Shown in pieces: positions 16,310 through 23,748 of a stretch of 64,000 nt of DNA. Made by a program: the position numbers and the translations under genes. How positions within the stretch are numbered: the stretch's first letter is position 1; each line of letters begins with the position of its first letter. Source of the stretch: Polyangiaceae bacterium UTPRO1. GTDB taxonomy: Bacteria; Desulfobacterota; Binatia; UTPRO1. A model generated the notes under the pieces. That model did no database searches and was not told where the DNA came from. It was given only the letters and a program-made list of their open reading frames with translations. The stretch covers positions 186,001 through 250,000 of the forward strand of contig MWST01000043.1 in assembly GCA_002050235.1 (NCBI GenBank), in the 5' to 3' direction.

Positions 16310-16861
16310 ATGGCGCGCCATTTGCACCCGCGATTGCCCGCCATGGATATGGACATGGTCGAACTGTTGGGGCGCTGCGCCGGTCTCGAGCTCAAGGCAG
16401 CCGATTTCTACGACACCCTGACGCGGCGGTTCGCTGGCGATACGGAGCTGGCGCGCTTCTGGTCGGCGATGGCGGCGGAGGAGCGCGAGCACGCGCGCAA
16501 GCTCGCGACCTGGCGCGAGCTGATCGCCGCGGAGCCGCCGGAGCAGCGGCCGCGGGCGGCCGGGTTCGGTGTCGAAATCGAAGAGATCGAGCGGCTGCTC
16601 GACGAAGCCTGCGCGGCCGCCGCAACCGCAGACGAGGAAGAGGCGTTCGCGCTCGCCCTGGGACTCGAGGGGAGCGAGATCAACGCGATCTACGAGACGC
16701 TGCTCCGGGCCTCGCCGATGGCGCGCTATCCCGACTTCAAGGAGAGGGTGAAGAGCGAGAGCACGGGCCACCACGTGAAACTCCTCGAGATGGCCGGGCA
16801 TCGCTGCAAGAGCGAGCGGACGCGCCTGCGGATGGAGCTGCTGGCGGCGCACGACCGGTAG
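16310..16861 (+). CDS. Rubrerythrin/ferritin-like protein
   Basis: A four-helix di-iron protein of about 170-183 residues. Ligand-like residues are Glu in GLELKAADFY, ExxH in AAEEREHARKL, Glu in EGSEINAIYETLL and a terminal-helix GHHVKLLE. No rubredoxin domain follows, so it is the erythrin type. It could act in iron storage or peroxide/NO detoxification. The start at 16310 is taken because GGAG lies 11 bases upstream; ATG 16343 (MDMDMVELL), where homology begins, is the alternative and has no ribosome site. It is last in a row with the CDF and thioredoxin-fold genes. Confidence 0.75.
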   Translation: MARHLHPRLPAMDMDMVELLGRCAGLELKAADFYDTLTRRFAGDTELARFWSAMAAEEREHARKLATWRELIAAEPPEQRPRAAGFGVEIEEIERLLDEACAAAATADEEEAFALALGLEGSEINAIYETLLRASPMARYPDFKERVKSESTGHHVKLLEMAGHRCKSERTRLRMELLAAHDR

Positions 16862-16883
16862 AGGGCTCCGCACACGCGGCATC

Positions 16884-16901
16884 TTTCGCGCAACCGCGAA
16901 A
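16884..16901. repeat. Inverted repeat upstream of the radical SAM gene
   Basis: A perfect 7-bp inverted repeat, TTTCGCG and CGCGAAA, separated by CAAC. It lies 23 bases after the ferritin-like stop and about 100 bases before the radical SAM start. It could be a weak terminator hairpin or an operator; no T-run follows. Confidence 0.4.
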
Positions 16902-17000
16902 ACTCCCCGCGATCTATCCCGAAAATCGGAGGCGCGGGCGGTAGCGCCTGATCCGGGGGGATGGTACGCGTTCTGCTCAAGCCCGCAGACCGGCCCGCCC

Positions 17001-18134
17001 ATGTTCGACCACGCTCCGTTCATCGTCTTCTGGGAGATGACCCAGGCCTGCGACCTGGTCTGCAAGCACTGCCGCGCCGATGCGCGACCGGCCCGCGACT
17101 TCGGGGAGCTCACGTTCGCCGAGGGCATCCGGCTCCTCAACGACGTGCGCGCCATGGGGTGTCCGCTGATCGTCATGACCGGCGGCGATCCCGCGAAGCG
17201 ACCCGACCTGGTGGATCTCGTCCGCCACGGCACCGCCATCGGTCTTCGCGTCGCGCTCACGCCGAGCGCGACGCCGCTCGTCACCAAGGATCTGCTTGCC
17301 CAGCTCGCCGACGCCGGCCTCGCCCGCCTCGCGGTGAGCCTCGACGGCGCCACCGCCGCGACCCACGACGGCTTCCGCGGCGTTTCCGGGAGCTTCGCGC
17401 GCACGCTCGAGATCCTCGACGAGGCGCACGCCGTCGGCCTCACGACGCAGGTCAACACCAGCGTCACCGACCTGAACGTCGACGAGCTCGAAGCGATCGC
17501 GGAGCGCATCGCCGCGCGCCGGATCAACCTCTGGGGCGTGTTCTTCCTGGTGCCGACCGGCCGCGGCGAAGCGCTGCGGGTGCTCGACCCGGACACCGCC
17601 GAAGCGGTGCTCGAGCGCCTGGTCGTGATCTCCCGCGCCGCGCCCTTCGACATCAAGACGACGGCGGCGCCGCACTTCCGCCGCGTCCTCCTCCAGCACC
17701 AGGTGAAGCGGCGCGAGATCCTCGGCATCGACGACGGGATCGGGCGCGCGCCGCGCGGCGTGAACGACGGCCAGGGCATCGTCTTCGTCTCGCATCGCGG
17801 CGACATCTATCCGAGCGGCTTTCTGCCGTTCCGCTGCGGCTCGGTGCGCACCGATGCGCTGGCCGACGTCTACCGCCGCCACCCGACCTTCGTGGCGCTC
17901 CGCGATCCGGACGCGCTCGGCGGCAAGTGCGGCATCTGCGAGTTCCGGCGCGTCTGCGGAGGCTCGCGGGCGCGCGCCTACGCGATGACCGGCGACATGC
18001 TCGCGACCGACCCCGCGTGCGCCTACGAGCCGGGGAGCAAGCGCGCCCGGCACAACGGCGGCGCCGTAGAGGGCGAGGCGCCGCCGGCCGGCGGCGCGCA
18101 CGGCGGTCGCGCCGCCGGCGTCGAACGCGCGTGA
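17001..18134 (+). CDS. Radical SAM/SPASM protein, haem-biosynthesis-like
   Basis: A 377-residue enzyme. The radical SAM cluster motif is CDLVCKHC at residues 17-24, followed by MTGGDPAKRPDL for SAM binding. The C-terminal SPASM-type region has FLPFRCGSV and CGICEFRRVCGGSRARA, binding a second iron-sulfur cluster. This architecture is close to AhbD/NirJ-like proteins of alternative haem and haem d1 synthesis and to a radical SAM family of unknown product (TIGR04053-like). The neighbour encodes protoporphyrinogen oxidase, so a tetrapyrrole step is a reasonable inference. The last 30 residues are low-complexity. The start has no clear ribosome site, but homology begins there. Confidence 0.82.
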   Translation: MFDHAPFIVFWEMTQACDLVCKHCRADARPARDFGELTFAEGIRLLNDVRAMGCPLIVMTGGDPAKRPDLVDLVRHGTAIGLRVALTPSATPLVTKDLLAQLADAGLARLAVSLDGATAATHDGFRGVSGSFARTLEILDEAHAVGLTTQVNTSVTDLNVDELEAIAERIAARRINLWGVFFLVPTGRGEALRVLDPDTAEAVLERLVVISRAAPFDIKTTAAPHFRRVLLQHQVKRREILGIDDGIGRAPRGVNDGQGIVFVSHRGDIYPSGFLPFRCGSVRTDALADVYRRHPTFVALRDPDALGGKCGICEFRRVCGGSRARAYAMTGDMLATDPACAYEPGSKRARHNGGAVEGEAPPAGGAHGGRAAGVERA

Positions 18135-18147
18135 ACGCGGAGCGCGG

Positions 18148-19620
18148 GTGAACGACGCCCGCCGCGTCGCCGTCGTCGGCGCCGGCGTCGCCGGACTGGC
18201 GGCAGCGCGCGCTCTCCACGCCGCGCCCGGCATCGACGTCGTCGTGCTCGAGGCCTCGGGCCGGATCGGCGGACTCGTCGAGACCGAGCACGTCGGTGAA
18301 GGGTTCCTCCTCGAGCACGGCGCCGATTGCCTGATGACGACGAAGCCCGCGGGTGCGGCAGCGCTGCGGTCGCTGGGGCTCGAAGGCGAGATCGTGGCCG
18401 GCCGCGGGGCGCGGCGAACCTGGATCGCGCGCGGCCGCGCCCTGGCGCCGATCCCCCCCGTTCTCGGCCCGCTCGGAGCCGAGGCGGCCTGGGCGTTCCT
18501 GCAGAGCCCGCTGCTGTCGCTACGCGGCAAGCTCCGCGCCGCGTGCGAGCCGCTGATCCCGCCCCGGCGCGGCGACGGCGACGAGAGCATCGCCGACTTC
18601 GCCGAGCGCCGCTTCGGGCGCGAGCTCACGGAAGCGCTGCTGGCGCCGCTCCTCGGCGGCGTCTATGGCGCCGACACGCGGCAGCTTTCCATGGATGCTT
18701 GCCTGCCGCGCCTGCGCGCCTTCGAGCGCACGCACGGGAGCGTGGTGCGCGGCATGCACCGGGCGATGCGCGAGCGGCGCCGGCGCATCCGCGCCGGCGA
18801 GACGGTGCTGCCGCCGGTGGTCGCGCTCCGGCGCGGGATGGAATCTCTCGTGACCGCCGTGGCGCGCGGCCTCGGCGTCGAGCTCGGGACGGCGGTGTCG
18901 GCGATTGCGCGCCGGGGGCGCGGTTTCCGCCTGACGACGGCCAGAGGCGCTGTCGAGTGCGACGGCCTCGTGCTCGCAGCGCCGGCGTGGGCGTTGCCGC
19001 CGCTCGTGGAGCCGCTGGCCCCCGAGCTCGCGGCGGACCTGGCGGCGATCGCGCACAAGCGGCTCGATATCGTCACCCTCGCCTGGCGCCGCGGCGCGGT
19101 CCCGCACCCGCTCGAGGGCACCGGCTTCGTGCGCGCCGTCGGCGATCCGCGCCTGACCGCGGCCTGCACGTGGGCGAGCGAGAAGTGGCCGGGGCGCGCG
19201 CCTGCAGGTCACGTGCTCATGCGCAGCGTGCTCGCGGCGCCGGATCTGAGCGACGACGACCTCATTGCTGCCGCCCGTTCCGACTTGGCCGATCTGCTCG
19301 GCGTGACGGTGCCGCCGCTCTTGAGCCGCGTGCGCCGTCTCGCGCGCGCTACCCCGATCTATGCAGTCGGCCACCGCGAGCTCGCTGCGCGCAGCGCCGC
19401 GCGTGCGGCAGCCATCGGGCCCGTGGCTCTGACCGGGAATGCCTACGGGGGCGTCGGCATCCCCGACTGCATCGCGAGCGGCGAAGCGGCGGCGCGGACG
19501 GTGCTGGCGGCGCTCGCGCCGGCAGTCGCGCTTGCTGCGGATGGATCCGCGGCAACGCCGGGCGCGCTTTCCGGCACTGGCCACACTGAACCCGTGGCCG
19601 CGATATCGCCGCGACGCTAG
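18148..19620 (+). CDS. hemG: Protoporphyrinogen oxidase, FAD type
   Basis: A 490-residue HemY-type flavoprotein that oxidises protoporphyrinogen IX (or coproporphyrinogen III in the alternative pathway). It opens with the FAD Rossmann motif VAVVGAGVAGLAAARAL, then GGLVETEHVGEGFLLEHGAD, then LLGGVYGADTRQLS, and ends with GNAYGGVGIPDCIASGE, the C-terminal FAD-contact block. The GTG start at 18148 has GGAG nine bases ahead. It follows the radical SAM gene by 13 bases and should be co-transcribed, giving late haem synthesis next to the haem-using nitrite/NO genes. Confidence 0.9.
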   Translation: MNDARRVAVVGAGVAGLAAARALHAAPGIDVVVLEASGRIGGLVETEHVGEGFLLEHGADCLMTTKPAGAAALRSLGLEGEIVAGRGARRTWIARGRALAPIPPVLGPLGAEAAWAFLQSPLLSLRGKLRAACEPLIPPRRGDGDESIADFAERRFGRELTEALLAPLLGGVYGADTRQLSMDACLPRLRAFERTHGSVVRGMHRAMRERRRRIRAGETVLPPVVALRRGMESLVTAVARGLGVELGTAVSAIARRGRGFRLTTARGAVECDGLVLAAPAWALPPLVEPLAPELAADLAAIAHKRLDIVTLAWRRGAVPHPLEGTGFVRAVGDPRLTAACTWASEKWPGRAPAGHVLMRSVLAAPDLSDDDLIAAARSDLADLLGVTVPPLLSRVRRLARATPIYAVGHRELAARSAARAAAIGPVALTGNAYGGVGIPDCIASGEAAARTVLAALAPAVALAADGSAATPGALSGTGHTEPVAAISPRR

Positions 19621-19843
19621 GGCTACCGGCCGTCCATCTCGGGCGCAGCGGGAGAAGAAAGTCGACCGGTTCCGGTCCCGGCACGGCAGCTCTTGCCCCG
19701 AAACAGTACCGACTGGACCGTTCCGGAGCCTCGCCGCAAGCCGTATAGAGGTGCGGCCGGAACCCAGCCCTGGTTGCAGGAGCGGGGCGGCCGGCGGCGG
19801 GCGCTCGACGCGGCGCCGTCGGGATGGCATCGAGTCGAGCGCA

Positions 19844-20425
19844 GTGATCGCGCTCGTTCGCCATCCGACGTCGCCCACCGGTGCCTGCGAGGTTGCGGCG
19901 CTCGCCGCACGCGACGGCGCCACCCATCTGGCACTGCGCTGGGTCCTCCACGGAGCCGTCGACGCCGTACGTGTTCCCGCTCCCGGGCCGCTGCAGCGCG
20001 GTGCGCGCCTCTGGGAGCATACCTGCGTCGAGGCCTTCATCGCGGCGGCGGACGCCGCCGGATACGTCGAGCTCAATTTCTCCCCGGCGCCGGCGTGGGC
20101 GGCCTACGGCTTCGCCGCCTACCGCGCGCCGCGCCCTTGCAGTGCGACCATGCCGACGCCGCGCATCGCGGTACGACGGGATGCCGGTGTGCTCGCCATC
20201 GACGTCGCGGTCGAGTTCGCTGCTCTAGACCGAGCGTTTGCAGCCGCGCCTCTGCGGATCGGTCTCGCCGCGGTCATCGAAGCGCAGGACGGCGGGCTCT
20301 CCTACTGGGCGCTCCGGCATCCGAGCGCGAAGCCCGACTTCCACCACCCCGCCGGCTTCACGCTCCGCCTGCCGCCGCTGCGCGACGCCGATGGCGCCGC
20401 CGGACGGGGGGTGCGACGACGATGA
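19844..20425 (+). CDS. DOMON-like domain protein
   Basis: A 193-residue beta-rich protein resembling the DOMON-like proteins often encoded beside DUF1343/NamZ or murein-recycling genes. Blocks include HLALRWVLHG, RLWEHTCVEAFI, YVELNFSPAPAWAAYGF and LSYWALRHPSAKPDFHHP. DOMON domains bind haem or sugars; no signal peptide is visible. The start is GTG at 19844, where homology begins; the frame runs open upstream into hemG without coding character. Its stop overlaps the namZ ATG (ATGA), so the two are translated together and probably act in the same cell-wall process. Confidence 0.7.
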   Translation: MIALVRHPTSPTGACEVAALAARDGATHLALRWVLHGAVDAVRVPAPGPLQRGARLWEHTCVEAFIAAADAAGYVELNFSPAPAWAAYGFAAYRAPRPCSATMPTPRIAVRRDAGVLAIDVAVEFAALDRAFAAAPLRIGLAAVIEAQDGGLSYWALRHPSAKPDFHHPAGFTLRLPPLRDADGAAGRGVRRR

Positions 20426-21630
20426 TGTTCGGCATCGACCGCCTGCTCGGCGACTCCATCCTGCGCCGCCGCCTCGCCGGCAAGCGCCTCGGTCTCGTCG
20501 CCCACCCGGCGTCGGTGACCCGCGATCTGGTCCATACCCTCGACGCCATGGCCGCGACCGGCGACCTCAGCGTGACGGCGGCTTTCGGCCCGCAGCACGG
20601 CCTGCGCGGCGACAAGCAGGACAACATGATCGAGTCGCCGGACTTCCATGATCCCGTGCACGGGATCCCGGTGTTCAGCCTGTACGGCGCCGTGCGCCGA
20701 CCGACCGCAGCGATGCTCGACGCCTGCGACGTGCTCGTCGTCGATCTCCAGGACGTCGGCTGCCGCATCTATACCTTCATCACGACGCTCCTCTACTTGC
20801 TCGAGGGCGCGGCGGCGGCCGGGAAGCCGCTCTGGGTGCTCGACCGGCCGAATCCCGTCGGCAGGCCGATCGAAGGCCCGCGGCTTCGGCCCGGCGCCGA
20901 GAGCTTCGTCGGCGCCGGACCGCTGCCGATGCGCCACGGGCTCACCATGGGCGAGCTGGCGCGCTGGTTCGTGCGCACGCAGCGGCTCGACGTCGAGTGC
21001 GAGATCGTCGCCATGGAGGGCTGGAGGCCGGATGCCGGACCGGGCTACGGCTGGCCCCTCGGGGAGCGCTCGTGGGTGAATCCGAGTCCGAACGTCCCGT
21101 CGCTCTCGACGACGCGCACGTATCCCGGAACCGTGCTCTTCGAAGGCACCACGCTCTCGGAAGGCCGCGGCACGACGCGGCCGCTCGAGCTCTTCGGCGC
21201 GCCCGACCTCGAGGCGCGGTCCCTGCTCCGGGCGATGGAGTCGCTGGCGCCCGCATGGCTCCGCGGCTGCCGCCTGCGGCCGTGCTGGTTCGAGCCGACG
21301 TTCCACAAGCACGCCGGCGCGCTCTGCGCCGGCATCCAGATCCACGTCGACGATCCCGCCTACGACCACGCAGCGTTCCGGCCCTGGCGCCTCGCGGCGC
21401 TGGCGCTGAAGGCGGTGCGCCGCCTCCGTCCCGACTATCCGCTGTGGCGCGACTTCCTCTACGAGTACGAGCCCGGACGGCTCGCGATCGACGTCATCAG
21501 CGGCGGCGACTCGCTGCGCCGCTGGGTGGACGACGCGGCGGCGACGCCCGGCGACCTCGACGCGCTCGCGTCCGGCGACGAGGCGGCGTGGGAAGCCGAG
21601 CGGCGGGCGATCCTGCTCTATCCGGCGTGA
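20422..21630 (+). CDS. namZ: NamZ-type exo-beta-N-acetylmuramidase (DUF1343)
   Basis: A 402-residue enzyme of the DUF1343/GH171 family, which releases N-acetylmuramic acid from muropeptides during wall recycling. Diagnostic blocks are FGPQHGLRGDKQDNM, VFSLYGAVRRPT, VLVVDLQDVGCRIYTFITT, LDRPNPVGRPIEGP, NPSPNVPSL and YPGTVLFEGTTLSEGRGTT. No signal peptide is seen, so it may work in the cytoplasm or be exported otherwise. ATG overlaps the stop of the DOMON-like gene. Family assignment is firm; activity is taken from the characterised member. Confidence 0.88.
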   Translation: MMFGIDRLLGDSILRRRLAGKRLGLVAHPASVTRDLVHTLDAMAATGDLSVTAAFGPQHGLRGDKQDNMIESPDFHDPVHGIPVFSLYGAVRRPTAAMLDACDVLVVDLQDVGCRIYTFITTLLYLLEGAAAAGKPLWVLDRPNPVGRPIEGPRLRPGAESFVGAGPLPMRHGLTMGELARWFVRTQRLDVECEIVAMEGWRPDAGPGYGWPLGERSWVNPSPNVPSLSTTRTYPGTVLFEGTTLSEGRGTTRPLELFGAPDLEARSLLRAMESLAPAWLRGCRLRPCWFEPTFHKHAGALCAGIQIHVDDPAYDHAAFRPWRLAALALKAVRRLRPDYPLWRDFLYEYEPGRLAIDVISGGDSLRRWVDDAAATPGDLDALASGDEAAWEAERRAILLYPA

Positions 21631-21731
21631 TCGCGATCGGGCGCTGCGGCGGACGAACGCCGCGGTTGACGACGCCGTAGGCGTCGACGAGATAAGCGGC
21701 GAAGGAACATCTCGCTTTCCGAGGAGGAGCT

Positions 21732-22277
21732 ATGGATCTCGATCGACCACTGGCGCCGGACCCCTATTCGTTGCTGCCCAAGGTCGCTGCCTTCGCGGTG
21801 GCGAGCAACGATGTCCGCGACGGGGAGCAACTGTCTCCGGCCCACGTCTTCGACGGCGGCGGCATGGCGGGGAAAAACCTGTCGCCGCACCTGCAGTGGA
21901 GCGGCTTCCCGGCGAATACCAAGAGCTTCGCCGTCACCTGCTTCGATCCCGATGCCCCGACACCTTCGGGCTTCTGGCACTGGGTCCTGGTGGACATCCC
22001 GGCCGGCGTCACCGAGCTCGCCCGCGGCGCCGGCGCTGCCGACGGTGCGGCGCTGCCGCAGGGCGCGTTCCACTGCCGCAACGATTACGGCGTCAAGGGA
22101 TACGGCGGCGCCGCTCCGCCCAAGGGAGACCGCCCGCACCGCTACTTCTTCGCAGTGCACGCGCTCGACGTCGCGACGCTCGGCGTCGATGCCGACGCCA
22201 CGCCGGCGGTCGTCGCTTTCAATCTCGTCTTCCACACGCTGGCGCGCGCGCTCGTCGTGCCGGTCTTTGGCCACTGA
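21732..22277 (+). CDS. YbhB/YbcL-type PEBP (phosphatidylethanolamine-binding) protein
   Basis: A 181-residue PEBP-fold protein, function unknown in bacteria, proposed to bind anionic ligands. Conserved blocks are [25 protein letters not shown] and [12 protein letters not shown]. There is no signal peptide. A strong GAGGAGGAG ribosome site lies at 21721-21729, and TTGACG at 21666 with AGATAA at 21690 (spacing 18) is a weak promoter candidate. It is a single gene between namZ and the convergent Old Yellow Enzyme gene. Confidence 0.88.
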   Translation: MDLDRPLAPDPYSLLPKVAAFAVASNDVRDGEQLSPAHVFDGGGMAGKNLSPHLQWSGFPANTKSFAVTCFDPDAPTPSGFWHWVLVDIPAGVTELARGAGAADGAALPQGAFHCRNDYGVKGYGGAAPPKGDRPHRYFFAVHALDVATLGVDADATPAVVAFNLVFHTLARALVVPVFGH

Positions 22278-22364
22278 GCGCAACCCGGCTGCATCCCGGA
22301 GCTCGGCGTCCGTCGGCGAGGCCGCCGCCCTCGCCGCCGCCGCCGCCCTCGCCGCCGCCGCCCG

Positions 22365-23552
22365 CTAACTCGATACGGCTTCTCGGCGCAGCGGGCACGT
22401 CGTCGGCACGTGACCGACGGCGGCGACACAGGAATTGCAGTGCGTGCAGAGCGAGCCGTCGAAGTCGCCGGCTTCGATGCGGCGCACGAGATCGGGTTGG
22501 CGGATGAGCGCCCGGCCGAGCGCCAGGAGCTCGAAGCCCTCGCCGATCGCCGCTTCCATCGTCGCCTGCTGGTTGACGCCGCCGAGGAGCATGAGCGGCA
22601 TGCGGACGGCAGCGCGGAAGCGGCGCGCGAGCGGCATGAAGAACGCCTCGTCGAAGGGGTAGTTCTTGATGATCAGCTTGGCGGCGAAGCGCAGCGCCAC
22701 GCGCCGCAGCGGATTGCGCTCGTGCGCGAAGAGCTCGTCGATGGGCGAGTCGCCGCGCATCAGGAACATCGGTGTCTTGGTCGTGTGGCCACCGGTCAAC
22801 TGCAGGCCGTCGAGCGCGCCGTCGCTCTCCAGCAGGCGCGCCACCTCGATTCCCTCGTCGAGCGTGAGGCCGTTGGCGAAGCCGTCCTCCATGTTGAGCT
22901 TCGCCCAGACGGCGACGCCGCCGCCGGCAGCATCGCGCACGGCGCGGGCGATGCGGCGCGGGAAACGGGCGCGGTTCTCGATGCTACCGCCGTACTCGTC
23001 GCGGCGGCGGTTGTTGTAGGGCGAGAGGAACTGGCTCAGCAGATAGCCGTGGCCGACGTGCACCTCGATCCCGTCGAAGCCGGCGTCGACGGCGAGGCGC
23101 GCTGCCGCGGCGAAATCGCGCTCCAGACGATCGAGGTCGCCGGCGGTGAGGGCGCGCGCGAAGGTCTGGGCGTGCGGGCTGAAGGTCGTCGATGGTCCGA
23201 GCGGCCGCGTGCCGGTCGCCTTGGGGTCGGCGAACCAGCCGGCGTGGCCGAGCTGGAGGGCCGCCTTGGCGCCCTCGGCGTGCATCGCCGCCGCGAAGCG
23301 GGCGAGACCGGGCACTGCTGCGGGGCGCATCACGATCTGGTCCTTGAAGGTCCGGCCGTCGGCTGCGACCGAGCAGTAGGCGAGCGTGGTCATGGCGACG
23401 CCGCCCGCCGCCGCCTCGCGATGCCAGTCGATGAGGTCGTCGGTGACCAGGCCGTCGCGGCAGCGCGTCTCGTAGGTCGCGCACTTGACGATGCGGTTCC
23501 GCAGCGTGATCGGGCCGAGACGCGTCGGGCTCAGGATGGGGCTCGTCGCCAT
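22365..23552 (-). CDS. NADH:flavin oxidoreductase (Old Yellow Enzyme family)
   Basis: A 395-residue FMN-binding TIM-barrel reductase. It starts LGPITLRNRIVKCATYE, then LQLGHAGWFADPKATG, the active-site run GFDGIEVHVGHGYLLSQFLS and the block RRDEYGGSIENRARFPRRI, all typical of the family. The C-terminus has CTHCNSCVAA and a later Cys (TTCPLR), resembling the start of the iron-sulfur region of 2,4-dienoyl-CoA reductase but ending there, so the diaphorase domain is absent. Substrate unknown. It is convergent with the PEBP gene across a GCC-rich 87-base gap. Confidence 0.88.
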   Translation of the reverse strand: MATSPILSPTRLGPITLRNRIVKCATYETRCRDGLVTDDLIDWHREAAAGGVAMTTLAYCSVAADGRTFKDQIVMRPAAVPGLARFAAAMHAEGAKAALQLGHAGWFADPKATGTRPLGPSTTFSPHAQTFARALTAGDLDRLERDFAAAARLAVDAGFDGIEVHVGHGYLLSQFLSPYNNRRRDEYGGSIENRARFPRRIARAVRDAAGGGVAVWAKLNMEDGFANGLTLDEGIEVARLLESDGALDGLQLTGGHTTKTPMFLMRGDSPIDELFAHERNPLRRVALRFAAKLIIKNYPFDEAFFMPLARRFRAAVRMPLMLLGGVNQQATMEAAIGEGFELLALGRALIRQPDLVRRIEAGDFDGSLCTHCNSCVAAVGHVPTTCPLRREAVSS

Positions 23553-23613
23553 GGAGCGACGAGAGCACGCGGGACGGCGCTACTGCAAGCACGCCGGCGT
23601 CGCTCCCGGCGCT

Positions 23614-23713
23614 GCAGAGCGCCCGCTCGCGGCCGGCGTCTCCTTGCCTGGCGCGCAAAGTTCCCGAGATCCTCGACCCGGGGTCGCAGAGCACCCGCTC
23701 GCGGCCGGCGTCT
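23614..23713. repeat. 28-bp direct repeat, two copies
   Basis: Copies at 23614-23641 and 23686-23713 share 27 of 28 bases (consensus begins GCAGAGC and ends GGCCGGCGTCT). They sit 72 bp apart in the gap between pbpC (ending 23749) and the Old Yellow Enzyme start (23552). They could be a duplicated control site of the Old Yellow Enzyme gene. Confidence 0.6.
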
Positions 23714-23748
23714 GCTCCGCAGCCGGCCGGCGGCGCCGCGCGCCGGAT

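Noticed and set aside
22321..22363. GCC-rich run as a tandem repeat or small gene
   Set aside because: A short, irregular GCC/CTC microsatellite between convergent genes with no larger unit.
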